A DNA stretch of 64,000 nucleotides from Trichopria drosophilae (lineage: Eukaryota; Arthropoda; Insecta; Hymenoptera; Diapriidae): the NCBI GenBank assembly GCA_030407085.1, contig CM059584.1, positions 1,979,501 through 2,043,500 on the forward strand, in the 5' to 3' direction. The position numbers and the translations under genes are program-made. Under the pieces are notes generated by a model. It had not been told where the DNA came from. It worked only from the letters and a program-made list of their open reading frames with translations, and searched no databases. Within the stretch, counting starts at the first letter, position 1. Each line of letters begins with the position of its first letter. Shown piece by piece: positions 11,504 through 22,557 of the stretch.

Positions 11504-11973
11504 TTTTAGCGCATCCAAGTCCAAAAAAAGGAAAACATTTACCAGATGAGACTATACAGGAAGTGATCAATTCTTACAATTCTGATGAAAAAAGTCGAAT
11601 TATGCCTAATAAAAAGATGTCGTATCTGTCAGAATTGATGGTGAAAAAATGTCTTTTCAAAGGGACTGCTACTCTGTGATGTCAAAGTATTACACACAGA
11701 ATTCAAATTGATACATCCTGAAATGCCTATTAGTTTGACGAAATTCGCAGAATTACGACCTAAAATGTATATTGGCAGGAGCGAAAGGCACACACAGTGT
11801 ATATGTTTGTGTAAAACATCAAAATTTTAAGGCATTGATTGATGGAGCTAATATTTTAAAAAAAGGAGATGGCTCTAGTATTACCGGAAAGAATTATAGA
11901 GACTGCTTTGAATTTGTGTTGTGTGCTGAACCTAAATCGTGCTGTTATTTCAACGAATGTGCATCTTGTATAT
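11504..11973 (+). pseudogene. Inverted partial copy of the uncharacterised protein gene
   Basis: 11504-11860 is the reverse complement of 10153-10512 with very few differences (one is a short deletion in the AAAAAGATGTCG segment that shifts frame). It then runs on to 11973 in the open frame AGAKGTHSVYVCVKHQNF...CCYFNECASC. This last part (YRDCFEFVLCAEPKSCCYF) is the segment deleted from the minus-strand copy. The copy ends where a TGTAAAC LTR edge begins. Confidence 0.7.
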
Positions 11974-12287
11974 TGTAAACGACTGGTGGAAGGGCTTCAA
12001 ATAAAACACGCGGTTTGATCGACCGAAAGAAAATATTAATCATTTATTAGCGATCAACCGGTGACGATCCGATCGCGACGCGGACTCTCTAACGCTCTCA
12101 CGTTCCAGAACGTTCTCTCCCCACCCGATCGTCACTTTTTCACATCTTCGTTCGATCTTTCAAACGCTCGAACATTTAAATAGACTACGACGTCATATTA
12201 CACATCGATATCATACTATTCGAATTACAAATAATTGTATCGAGATCGTCACCATTTCGAAGGGCCTTTTACATAATTTACCTAACA
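11974..12287 (-). mobile_element. LTR of a copia-like retrotransposon (3' or solo LTR)
   Basis: The 314-bp segment begins TGTTAGG and ends GTTTACA on the minus strand, the TG...CA ends expected of an LTR. On that strand it contains CTATTTAAATG (TATA-like, about 12172-12186) and, downstream, CTAATAAATG (polyadenylation-like, about 12039-12048). The flanking 5 bases do not match, so it is not a clean solo LTR. Sequence immediately upstream on the minus strand looks like the end of an element interior. Assignment to Ty1/copia rests on the TGTTAG start and the hairpin next to it. Confidence 0.6.
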
Positions 12288-12374
12288 GGCCTGCTTCATT
12301 TTGAGAGGTACCCCCATTCGGGTGTGCAATGGCGTAGGGAAAACCTTTGTGGGAAAAAACCTACGCCGGGTACC
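12288..12374 (-). other. Nested hairpin abutting the LTR (3' end of element interior)
   Basis: An outer stem GGTACCC (12307-12313) with GGGTACC (12368-12374) encloses an inner stem, GGCGTAGG (12331-12338) with CCTACGCC (12360-12367), whose loop includes two AAAACC/GGGAAAA-like motifs. It lies just upstream of the LTR on the minus strand. Comparable hairpins precede the 3' LTR of some copia elements, as far as I recall. Confidence 0.5.
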
Positions 12375-13240
12375 GCAGTCGATAAAACATCGATTCTATC
12401 CGTAACATATATATATATATATACATAATGGCGTTACGTGTGACTTTCTCACGTGCAGTAATAGTATATGCTTGTATTATGTGTAACTTAAACTTTTAAT
12501 TTCTGAATATACAAAAGTATGTCATGAAGTTGAAGCGATATTTCGGTACTTAAAAATCGGAAGAAAAATGGTACATTGATAATTTCTAATATTTCACAAC
12601 CTGCTGTTTCGATTGGTGTAATAAAATAAAATGACCATTTTTAAATAATACATTGCACACGATTTTTTTAAAACCAGATATATTTCATTAAATAACTGTA
12701 GCACCAAATTAAAAAATAATACCTTTAATTATAATAAATATCCTGTCGAAATATATAGGCTACGAGATAGAATTAAGAAAATAGTCGAGATACTAATAAC
12801 CCATTAACGCCCAGAATTTTTTATTCTATTCTAACGTTGTTTTAGAAACGAAAGCATCGAATAAATCAGACTCGAATTAAGACGTCAGTTCATATTCCAA
12901 TGTTTTTGGAATCGCTCATCAAGATTCCGCGGTCAAAATTGAGATTCAACCAGCAGAAAATTCAATATGGCGCTAAATTTGAGGAAAAATGCTGAAAAAA
13001 TCGGAAATATTTTTTTCAACAATTTTTTTTAGTCACTTAGAATTGCAGGATGCAGCTGAAACTATGCACGATAGTGCACGGAATACTTGAATTGTAAGAA
13101 AAAAAAATTGTTCTTTAACGTACATCACTGTAACATCTCCAAAATAGTAGAAATGTTATAACATACTGTAAAATATAATTTTTTTCAAATATTTGATCAT
13201 AATACTTACAGAATTTTGTGAAAATCACTATCTTTATGTT
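12375..13240. other. AT-rich interior with decayed ATGGCG-type motifs
   Basis: An (AT)n run lies at about 12408-12424. Degenerate relatives of the arm subrepeat occur near 12900-12990 (AATTCAATATGGCGC). No gene seen. Confidence 0.4.
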
Positions 13241-13955
13241 TTTCTATCGCTTATTACGAATCCGTCATCGGATTCTCGAAATTCAGAATGACGGATGCAA
13301 TATGGTGGAAAGGGAATTTTGAAAAATTATGAGATTTGGTGAAAATCACTATCCGTATGTTTTTCGGGTTGCAGATTACGAATCCGTTATCTAATTCTGG
13401 AAATTCAAAATGGCGGTGCAATTGATATTTATTTTTTTCAAAACTTACTTTCCACCATATCGGATCCTCCATTTTGAATTTTTTAATTTTAAGTTGAGAC
13501 TCACAATGACCTGACACGAAAACCCCCGAAAAACGAGTTTTAGCTGAATTAAGCAACTTTTTTTTGTTGGTACGCCATATTGGATCCGCCATTTTGAATT
13601 TCATAATTTTAAGTTGAGATTTATAACGAGCGGCTACGGAATCCCCCGAAAAACGAGATTTAGATGAATTGAGCAACTTTTAATTTTTTTACCGCCATGT
13701 TGGATCGGCCATTTTGAACTTCATAATTTTAAGTCGAGATTCATAATCAGCAACCCCAAAACAACCCAAATAACGAGTTTTAGATGAATTCAGCAACTTT
13801 TCGCAGTTTTGTGAACCTCTGATGGAACCGAAATTTTATATTTACACCTTTAAGCCGCCATAGCTATGACGCCATTTAGAAATATGCATATATGCCACAC
13901 GACTTTCGATAGCCCTTTTAAAAACGAGCATTTTCCGCCCTCATACGTGAAAATC
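13241..13955 (-). repeat. Right inverted arm with ~112-bp subrepeats plus decayed outer units
   Basis: 13490-13955 is the reverse complement of the left arm (7847-8320) at very high identity. 13241-13490 holds two more diverged units (AATATGGTGGAAAG near 13300, AAAATGGCGGTGC near 13408) without counterparts in the left arm. Confidence 0.82.
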
Positions 13956-14616
13956 CGTCCATACCAATTTTGGGCAGAGCTTTGTCCCACTTGACGCGGA
14001 ACGTCCCATATATATTGTATATGGGCATTATTCTAGAACTTTAAACTTTGAGGTTCAAGAAAATTTCATTTTTTTTTAGGCACATTCATGAAATTAATTT
14101 TATTGGCTTTAGAATTGATCAAATGACAGGAAAAACCTTGCGTGACTCATTTATACACAACGTATTTTTTTTTTGTTTAATGTAACATGTTGCGTTACTC
14201 GTAAAATTAGTTTTTAGTTTTGTAACATTTATTATACATAAAAAATTCAGTTCTTTTGCTTATGGCCTAATTTTTAGAAGGTAGTATATAAAATTAAACG
14301 TCTAGTTAATAGTTATTCAAATTTAAAATAATGGATTAAATATGGGGGACTATTTTTACAAAATTTCTTTGATTTTTATAAAATTTGATATGTTAGGGTT
14401 TTTGAGGCCACTGATCAAATCCAAAGTCAGTTTTCATTAAAATTTGAAATCCAAATGCATGATTTAACATTAAGGATACTAAAAAATTAAAACGATTTGT
14501 AAAGAATAATCATTTTATTATTGTCAAAAAGTGTGTTTTTTGTTGTATTAAAAGAACACAAAAGTTATAAATACTTTAATAACTTAGGAGAAAAGATCAC
14601 AATGATTCCAAAGTAC
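13956..14616. other. Spacer, possibly including the 3' end of the BEL/Pao element
   Basis: No coding region. If an LTR of the adjacent minus-strand BEL/Pao element survives it should lie here, but no second copy exists in the window to define it. Confidence 0.3.
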
Positions 14617-15330
14617 TTAGAAGCTAAATTGTAGATGTGCCATTAAATAATTTGATTTTTCAAAGTGAGTTTCGCTTGGAAATTTAAAGTTTGACGTGGT
14701 CGCATTTTTTATGTGTAGGTGGCTCACATTCGACTTTAAAATAAATAATCTATTCTCACCGTCCCGACCCGGTATAGCGTCAACGATGAGTGCAAATGGC
14801 CAGTCTATCCGCTTTACATTATCGTCCCCAATTAATACCACATCTCCAATCATCTTTATTTCACGTTTCTCTTTTTTCGAACTTTTTAGCACCAGTTGTC
14901 CCAGATATTCGGACCGAAATCTAGCTCTAATATCATTAAAAATCTTTTGTCTGTACTTTAGCCTCTTATTTAATTTCTCATTGCATAGCATATCCAAATC
15001 TGGTACACCGATTTCTCGAATTTCTTGGAGAAACATTGCGGGTGTCAGAGGTTTGAGATCGTCTGGGTCTTCTGAAATGTAAGTCAATGGTCGGGAGTTG
15101 ATTATTGCTTCTGCGTCACATAATGTCGTCAACATACTTTCGTACGTCAAACTAGCCCTGCCCAAAACTTTAACACGCCTATCAACCTTTTCCACCATCC
15201 CCCCCCCCCCCACCACGGCGCTGCCGGTGGGTTGAAAACCCATTCGATTTCAAGTACTGAACTGTGTTTAGCTATGCGTTCCCAATCTACTGTACTGCAG
15301 TGCATTAGATGTGCCCCTAAAATTTGTCCC
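14617..15330 (-). pseudogene. BEL/Pao integrase end and DUF5641-like domain
   Basis: One frame (15205-15330) has IEWVFNPPAAPWWGG, which includes the region of the third catalytic residue. A 12-base G run (about 15200-15212 on the minus strand) then shifts the frame. The next frame (14617-15200) reads VLGRASLTYESM, EAIINSRPLTYISEDP and LTPAMFL, and finishes with a GDVVLIGDDN...WPFALIVDAIPGRDG segment, the signature of the DUF5641 domain found at the end of BEL/Pao polyproteins. The homopolymer frameshift could also be a sequencing error. Confidence 0.85.
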
Positions 15331-16707
15331 ATTATCACTATGCATATATTTAGGACGACCACGCCTGGCAATAAATCTACATAAGCAATCTATGAATTCG
15401 TCTGTTGACAACGCTGACGCCAGTTCGAAATGTACCGCTCTGTACACCGCACAAGTAAAAATCACAACCCACGTCTTCTCCCTACCACGCAAGTAAAGCG
15501 GGCCTGCAAAATCGACACCCGTTATTTCAAAGATTGCCGCGTCGCGTACTCTATTCACAGGCAGAGGGGGGGTTTCGCATTCAATATGTTTTGATTTCTG
15601 TCGCTGACAGATAACGCATTTCGAAATAACGGAACGCATTATCCGTCGAGCCGAAATTATCCAAAATTTTTCACGTAAATTACTCATTATAATAAGACTC
15701 CCCGCGTACCCCAATCTTTCATGTGTTTCTCTTATCAACATACGCACTACTTCGTGTTTATTATCTAACATAATGGGACATAAAAAATTGACTTTGTCAT
15801 CGAGATTGAAAATTTTTGTTTTTATAGTAATTAAACCGTTCTCGTTTATATCTGTTTTGAATAATGACAACTTATTGTTCGTTTTCGCATGGAACATCGA
15901 ACTTTGCAATCTTTTCAGTAATTGTATTTCCGCGATTTCTATTTCTTTTCGTGTTAAGTGTGTTTTTAAATACTTACTGGTCATCGCTTGATTATCGACA
16001 GACCTTTTCCGCGATTGTGTTCTAACCTTGCAATTTTCCACGAATCTTAAAGCCCATGCCACAAACCTCTCTAGTTTTGTATAAGACGAGAAGTGAGATG
16101 CGAAATCCAATGGCAATTGCTCCAAATTTGTCATTTGGACCATTGCCGTTTTCTTCAGCTCCCGTGCTATCTCATCTTCGTCAATATTAACTTGGGATAC
16201 TGGCCAATTGGTGCTTTGTTTATATAACCACTTCGGTCCTAACCACCACTCGGACTCCACCAATTGTGCTGCGGTACAGTCCCGCGATGGAAGATCCGCT
16301 GGATTCAGTTCGCCGGGCACGTGTCTCCAATTTTCCATTTTCGAAAGGTTCCTGATTTCCTTAACTCTATTGTGAACGAATGTGCCCCACTGAATATCGC
16401 GTTTCACCCAAGCTAAGACTGTCGATGAATCAGACCAATAAGTAATTTGATTAATTTCGCGAGTCAAAGATCCTACAATCGCATCTGCCAGCCTAGCGCC
16501 TATGGTGGCCGCCATTAACTCTAGACGTGGGATAGTAGCTCTATTTGGTGCTATGCGGGATCTAGCGCCTAACAATTGCACGTTGACGACTCCGTTGTAC
16601 TCCACTCTCGCAAAAACTGTCGCGGCATACGCTGAACCGCTGGCGTCACAAAACATGTGGATACTCAACGTCCCCCTGCCAATTTTACGCGGTATTTCTA
16701 CATTTTT
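15268..16707 (-). pseudogene. BEL/Pao RNase H and integrase core
   Basis: Directly after the TAA at 16708 the same frame continues into MFCDASGSAYAATVF, the RNase H start with its catalytic Asp. Later segments include ITYWSDSSTVLAW and HVPGELNPADLPSR, typical of Pao RNase H. The integrase zinc-binding HHCC region is seen as ETHERLGYAG...CVICQRQK. The core follows with GVDFAGPLYL (first Asp) and HSDNGTNFRG (second Asp). After NFRG the frame shifts (about 15320) and the rest of the core is read in another frame. Confidence 0.88.
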
Positions 16708-17945
16708 TTAAAGAGCTAAATTGTCCAACCATGAAGTGAATATTTCGCCACGTTTACCCTCGATTATGGTGTCCCAAATAACCTTTTCCGACCACAATTC
16801 CTGTAATAATAATTTTGGCAGCAAGGTTATCGGAGAGGAAAATCCGATGGGGTCAAAAACACGATGCGCGGCAGATAACATTGATCTCTTTGTGACATTC
16901 TCTGGCTTTTTTATTTCGAGTACTGCCGGATTAATTGAAATCACGTCTTTCTTTTTATTCCACAACAGCCCTAACACTAATGAGGTCTCGTCTACTGTAC
17001 CATCGCCCGTGTTTTCCCAACCACGAAGGTCAAAACTTCCCGTTGCCATTATGGCTTTGGCTTCGCGTTCAAATTTGTTTCTCTCTGCTTCTGATTCAAC
17101 ACTGGTGACGCAGTTGTCAACATAAAAGGAATCTCTCAACTTTTCAACTGAACTAACGGACCAACCAGCATTAACATCCGACTTCGCTTTTTCTAATGCT
17201 TGCATCAAAATTAAATTGATAACAGCCGCCAATAAAAAAGGACTACACAATGGCGATACGTTTTTAGTTGTCCCTCTTTTATCCATAGAAAGCGAAGGTA
17301 ATTCCGATCCAATTCATTGATACCTATCTGTAAAAATGCCTTATTTATATCTGACACCAAACCGATTTCATATTCGCGGAATCGATTGAGCGACGAAGGT
17401 ACCAATTCAATTAGATTCGGACCCTTTTCTAGGCACTGGTTCAGCGATGGACTACCATTTTTGCACGCCGACGCGTCAAAAACCGGCCTTATCCTAGTAG
17501 TGCCATATGATTTAATCACTGGTCGATGCGGTAAATAATGATTTAAATCTTTACTTTCAGTTTCCAAGACTTCCTCAATGACACCTTCTGACAACCACTC
17601 TTTCAAAATATCATCATACGCTTCAAACAAATTTTGAACTTTAAGTTTTTCAATCATTTTCATTAACCGGTTTCGAGAAATTTCATAATTGCTGGAGACG
17701 ACTATATGATTATCTTTAAATGGTAACCTAACTTCGTACCGATTTTCCGGTGTCAACTGCGCTGTACTCATTACCCATTCTTCAGTTATTTTATCGCGAG
17801 CTGCTTCATCAAATTTTTCGATTGGGTCGGTAATTCCGATAACGTCTAAACGCCATAAATCCGACACACTGGCCTCTTGCACGCACATCGAAGTGACGAG
17901 AACTGCTGTATCGTTTCGCGAAGTTCCGTTAGGAAGCTTTCCCAT
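16708..17945 (-). pseudogene. BEL/Pao reverse transcriptase, two frames, altered active site
   Basis: Frame one (17211-17945) has RPVFDASACKNGSPSLNQCL and GLVSDINKAFLQIGI, the latter carrying the first catalytic Asp. Frame two (16708-17286) picks up with SPFLLAAVINL after a frameshift near 17250 and continues with KLRDSFYVDNCVTSV. BEL/Pao enzymes normally have YVDD here; this copy has YVDN, so the last catalytic Asp is lost. The frame ends with a TAA at 16708-16710 and resumes in the same frame directly after it. Confidence 0.88.
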
Positions 17946-17989
17946 TACCGTCCACCCTAAACAAGTTTCAAACGCGACTAATCCGTTTT

Positions 17990-18847
17990 CTAATATTTAT
18001 TTCCCGTAAAAAGTTTACCGGCCACATCCGCCCCGATAAGCACGTCAATTGGGTTGTTCTCCCCTCCAATATCTGGTAAATAAATATTTTCATCCCGTAA
18101 AGATTTTACCCAATCGGCATTTTTAACTCCCGGTATGGAGTCGCAAATTTTAATTTGATCCATTACAGCGAAATTACAAGCGTAAGAATTATCAATATTT
18201 TTCATTCGAACTACATACACATCGTGACTCTTGCATCCAGACTTTACACCACCGAACAAAGAGTGGATAATCTCTTGTTTACCTTTCGAAACATAATTGA
18301 GCTCTTTCGCAATACTCGAACGAATATACGATCGTTGGGAAGCCGAATCTATCAAAACTCTAACGATCTTTTCTGTTGATTCTGAATATAATCTAACTTT
18401 CAGCGTTTGCAAACAAACCTCGGGTGAATCACAAAAGGTAGCTAAATTATGTTCGTTAACAATTTTCTCTTTCCTGTTTGATTTAAATTCTCTAGAATCC
18501 CGAGAATTAAACATTGGACACATCAAAAGAACGTGCCTACGCGAACACCAATCACATTTGATTTTAATTTTACACGTTTTTGCGATGTGACCCTTTTTCA
18601 AACAATAAAAACAAGCATTTTCTTTCTGAATTATTTCTCGCCTTTGATTTAAGTCTAATTTACGAGCTGTGTCACAATCCCGACTTTCATGAGATAACGA
18701 ACAAAAAATACACTTTACCGATTTCTCTGTATCCTTGGAAACAAAAAGAGTATTTGCAGTGGGAATGTCACGATTATGGTCTAGTCTTCCTTTGTATTTC
18801 TTCATCTTTTCCTGCTCCGACGAGGCACCAAATCCTGACAACACCAT
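17990..18847 (-). pseudogene. BEL/Pao gag end and aspartic protease
   Basis: The frame contains CCHC-type knuckles (CIFCSLSHESRDC about residues 45-57; CFYCLKKGHIAKTC about 79-92) followed by a third Cys-rich stretch (CDWCSRRHVLLMC). A retropepsin-like motif VLIDSASQRSYI (about residues 160-171) has the active-site Asp in DSAS, as in BEL/Pao proteases. The frame ends at 17990 within the GADVAGKLF region, and the following frame takes over, so a frameshift joins protease to RT. It begins at an ATG at 18845-18847, but the real gag N-terminus is missing. Confidence 0.85.
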
Positions 18848-18880
18848 CTCGATGCGCTCCTCCCTATGACAAAATATTCA

Positions 18881-20165
18881 CTGTAATGGGGCATTCCATG
18901 TGAAATCGTCAACGTTTCGGAGTCAAGTTTCAGAACTTATTCAAAATTGAACTACGTTTAGAATGCGTAAAGATAACCCTATGCTGTATTGTTGACATTT
19001 TCTACAGTCGCATTTATTCCGTAGTACATTCACGCATCATGAATTTTAACATATCATGTGTTGAGAATATTTTCTGTATTGTTCTCGTCAAGAAAAGTTT
19101 ATAATTTAGCATCCGCAATCATTACTTTTGTATATAAATTATCGAATTGTCTTTTGGATAATATAACTAAAAAGTGTGTGTAAAAGTTCTATATAAATGA
19201 ACGATGTACATGTTTTTAAACAAACCCCTCTTTCATTTTCCAAGTAATGACCCAAATAAAAATATGAAAAAAAAAACATCGGGGTGTACTTATATACTTA
19301 CCACCACTATATATCTGACAATTTTACAAACAAGTACACTGAAAAAAATTTCCCGACCTGGCGCTTAGACGGTAAGTTACGGCAACAGGGTTTGCCGGGT
19401 ATCATAACACACTGCTTCATCTATCTACGAGCTGCGTTATGATTGGTGTTCGAGTCTAGTCGTCTCGAGCTTCCTATTGTGGCGGTAGGAAAGTCTGAAC
19501 GACTGAAGTTGCTGATCCGCGGAGAATTCCCATCCCCACCGCGTTCCGGCCACGGAGATTTTCGTCCCCTTCCATGCTTCCCGCGGACTCGCCGCGGAGA
19601 ATCCACATGCAAACGTGGCTCATCCGTGTGATTTCTCCTCCGCACTCACACTATCAAAGTCAGCGTGTCTGTGTGAGCTCTACTGACGCTGTTAGAAGGA
19701 AATTTGACGGACGTATCCTTCCGCGAATTCCGATACTATAAATAGAACTTTCTTTTCTCTTATGATTTTGAAATAAATCTAGGCGCGAAATTCAAAATGA
19801 AGATACAATTAATTGTTGTTATTTATCGAGAAAATTCCTACTTTTATTAATCAGGTTGTTTTAATTAAAATGAATTATTTTTTAATGTAAATTCAATTCA
19901 AAAATATGCTAGCCAAGTTTCAACTATCCTAAATAATTTTTTATTCAATTTGAAAAATAAGTATTGAATAAATTAATTATTTCTGAATTATTGTTATATT
20001 ACGTAATAGTAAAATAATGCAGCATTTATATATTTGCGATAAAATTATATAATTTTCAATATTGCATAGTGATTGCTTTCTTTATTTTTCTTGTTAATAT
20101 TAATTATTTTTTCATTAAACAAATTTCTTCTGCCGATGTTCATATACAACATTACTACATATGTA
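18881..20165. other. Non-coding spacer with a CpG-rich patch
   Basis: AT-rich except for 19420-19690, which is CpG-rich (GCGGAGAATTC-type words, open on both strands by composition). That patch could be part of an old LTR or promoter, but no paired copy or gene is present. ACACTGAAAAAAATTTCCCG near 19336 resembles a TIR end without a visible partner. Confidence 0.35.
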
Positions 20166-20171
20166 TTTTCG

Positions 20172-20240
20172 TAATGCTTGGTAGCCTAGTGGTTAAAGTG
20201 CTGGAATGTTGCGCTGTTTTTTGGTGTTCGCGCCCAGTAC
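20172..20240 (+). repeat. tRNA-derived SINE-like head (A and B boxes)
   Basis: GGTAGCCTAGTGGTTAAAG (about 20180-20198) fits an RNA polymerase III A box, and GTGTTCGCGCC about 45 bases later resembles a B box (GGTTCGANNCC). Pairing for a full cloverleaf is poor, so this is a tRNA-derived SINE or relic, not a functional tRNA. A C-rich tandem array follows immediately. Confidence 0.5.
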
Positions 20241-20249
20241 GCGAGACCC

Positions 20250-20440
20250 CAGAGACCCCCCCCCCCCCCCCCGAGACAAGGGAGAGAAACCCTCCCCCCC
20301 CGTGACAAGGGAGAGAAAGCCTCCCCCCGTGACAAGGGAGAGAAAGCCCCCCCCCCCCGAGACAAGGGAGAGAAAGCCCCCCCCCCCCCCCCCCCGTGAC
20401 AACGGAGAGAAAGCCCCCCCCCCGTGACAAGGGAGAGAAC
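20250..20440. repeat. C-rich tandem repeat with GTGACAAGGGAGAGAAAG units
   Basis: About seven units of (GTGACAAGGGAGAGAAA or GAGACAAGGGAGAGAAA) are separated by C-runs of 5 to 17. It looks open in several frames only because of composition. Confidence 0.85.
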
Positions 20441-20559
20441 ACACTTGACACTACACATCACTAACACTGTCCATTATGCTATTGCGCATTATGTTGTCTA
20501 TAACGTTGTACAAATGCACTTCCGAGTTTTGTTACTCCATGGAGTATTCTATGCGTATC

Positions 20560-20760
20560 ATAATTGAAACACATTTATGTGAATTATAATTGAAATACTT
20601 ATTGAAACACTTATTGAAATACTTATGTGTATTATAATTGAGAATACTTATTGAATTACTTATTCAAACACTTATGTGTATTATAATTGACATGGTTATT
20701 GAAACACTTATGTGTATTAAGTTGAAAAACTTGTTGAAATACTTGTATATATGATTGAAA
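20560..20760. repeat. Degenerate tandem array of ~35-bp units
   Basis: Repeated variants of CTTATTGAAACACTTATG and TGTATTATAATTGA alternate over about 200 bp. Confidence 0.65.
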
Positions 20761-22557
20761 TTTTCAAACAAATTTTTTTTTAATTTGAATATTATCTCTA
20801 AAGGTTAAGTTTCTTTTTTTTTTTAAACAAAAAAATCTTATATACGCAGAACTTCTGTAACATCTTGTTCCCGTATTCTTAATATAATCATGTCCTAATG
20901 ATCGTTTGATATAAGAATAAAAAGTGATTTTTTTATTTTTGTACAACAAATGGCATATATAGACGTTCGACTTTTGAGACGGATTTTGGATATCTGAGTT
21001 CCGCAGAAAATCTTTATATCCTAGGTTATTTATTATTGGTGTATTTATTAACAAAAGAAAATTTCCAAAATTTATATTCAGTACATCGATTGTGTTTCGA
21101 TATATTGAGGAGAAAAGTGGAAGGGGTGAAGATCATAAAGAAACGCGTGCGCATGTTACTCCTATGCTGCACTTGAGCCTCTCCGGCTTATTCTCTTTTC
21201 TTAAGTGTATTTATTCGTGAGGCCCACCCTACGGGTTTCGTTTTCATGGCTTATCGCACCTTACGATAATGTTTTACTGGTAATGTAATTTGAGAGTTTC
21301 AAGTGTTTATATGATTCTTTCGCTTTTCTACATGATCCGTTCGTTCTAGATAATAGGGATTCTGTTCTAGAAATGGTTTGTTTCAAGAAGTTTTATCTTT
21401 TCACTTGAGCTAATCAAGTGTGAATTGATTCGGTGTCGATAGTGGCATTTTCGTCTTCTTACAATTCGATCTTGTCCGAATCTTTGATTCAGTTCTTATT
21501 GTGCTTTCGAAGATGATGCGTCGGCTGGTGTGTTTCAGAGTGGATTACAGTGCCTACCGAATCATCGGCGCTCCTCTGCGTGTGGATTCCTTCCGAATGT
21601 GTCGTGGAGAGTGGAGTGAGATGAAGTGTTCTCCTTAATTAAAAAAATAAAAAATGTTCAGTGATATTTAACAAGTGTTTTCTATTTGTTCTTCGTCGTT
21701 TATGATTCTTCCCGTGTGTGTTTCCTTGTCTTTATCTTGTTATCTTAATATTAACTTACTGTTTTTTTTTGTTTGTTACCCTTTCACCGGATATCTACCG
21801 TGTGTGAAGGTGGTGCGTTCCGGGGGAGGCGTTGCGTTGGTGCCCTCCCGGCATCGTGGTGTTGTTTCAGTGCTTGTATTATGCTGTTCTGAAATCGCCA
21901 GCTGGATTCTGTAATTACACAACGGTGGAATGATGGTTAGTTCTAAATATGCGCAAAAATGTAGTGCACCTTTTTATCAGGCCTTCATTTTTCCTATGTT
22001 GCGCGTATGTGTCTCCTTTACATGAGGGTTAGCCAGTTGTCGATTTTTTTTTTGTTTATTAACAATTTCTATGTTAATATATATTCGGGCGCGTATAGCG
22101 CAAGTCTTTCCCTGTTCGTTCGATTTTCTTTTCGACGAGATCGACGATGCGTGGATCGTCCCCACTTCTTGGTCGTTGGGTACTTCTCGTTCGGGGGGAC
22201 CGATTCCAAGATGGCGACAACTGACGACTAGTCCTCGGGACTGCCCGTCCTTCGTCACGCGTCGAGGTTCATTTGCGAGATTCAGAGTAGGGAAGGGGTA
22301 GATGCAGTGAGTATACTCGTAAGTCGTACTCTCTTTCTCCCTTTTACTATTCTCTTTGTGCGTGCTGTGTTCCTTATTAACACTTGTTCGCTAATGTATT
22401 CTTATTATTTTAAGGCTAAAATATGTCTATCGTTTTGATATATATTTTTCTATATCTTATATTAATTTTCTATGAACAAATATCCATTAACATTTTATTT
22501 ATATTTTTTTTGTATCTTTATCGTATATATTTTTTTTTCACATCTTATTTTAATTTC
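20761..22557 (-). other. Region 3' of the gypsy coding sequence; may contain its 3' LTR
   Basis: On the minus strand this follows the end of the gypsy integrase. Purine-rich AAAAGGGAGAAAGAGAG near 22330-22346 could be a polypurine tract, which would put the 3' LTR below 22330. The 5' LTR is not in the window, so the borders cannot be set. No envelope-like coding region is seen. Confidence 0.3.

Larger units (their letters stand above)
7847..13955. mobile_element. 6.1-kb composite bounded by long inverted arms (fold-back-like)
   Basis: The left arm (7847-about 8320) and right arm (about 13490-13955) are reverse complements with very few mismatches over about 430 bp. Each arm is built of ~112-bp subrepeats. 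The interior holds a decayed gene of an uncharacterised multicopy protein family (8473-10959, minus), an inverted partial copy of it (11504-11973) and a copia-like LTR. Long TIRs made of subrepeats are the hallmark of fold-back elements. No clear target duplication could be read at the outer borders, so mobilisation as one unit is an inference. Confidence 0.5.
14617..18880 (-). mobile_element. BEL/Pao LTR retrotransposon, decayed, truncated in gag
   Basis: In minus-strand order the element shows gag zinc knuckles, aspartic protease, reverse transcriptase, RNase H, integrase and a C-terminal DUF5641-type domain. This order and the sequence motifs are those of BEL/Pao elements. It is broken by frameshifts near 17985, 17250, 15320 and 15205, an in-frame stop at 16708-16710, and a catalytic substitution in the RT. 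The 5' part of gag and the 5' LTR are absent; unrelated sequence starts near 18890. Confidence 0.9.

Noticed and set aside
7847..13955. Target-site duplication CGTC at the outer borders of the composite element
   Set aside because: CGTC occurs near both borders but not at equivalent offsets, and on the left it belongs to the older A repeat.
19421..19645. Paired 62- and 74-residue frames on opposite strands
   Set aside because: Both come from a CpG-rich patch with few stops; there is no domain and no neighbouring exon.
20172..20240. Functional tRNA gene
   Set aside because: A/B-box-like motifs are present but the acceptor and anticodon stems do not pair; kept as a SINE-like repeat instead.
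20155..20467. Overlapping Gly/Pro-rich frames on both strands
   Set aside because: Composition effect of the C-rich tandem array.
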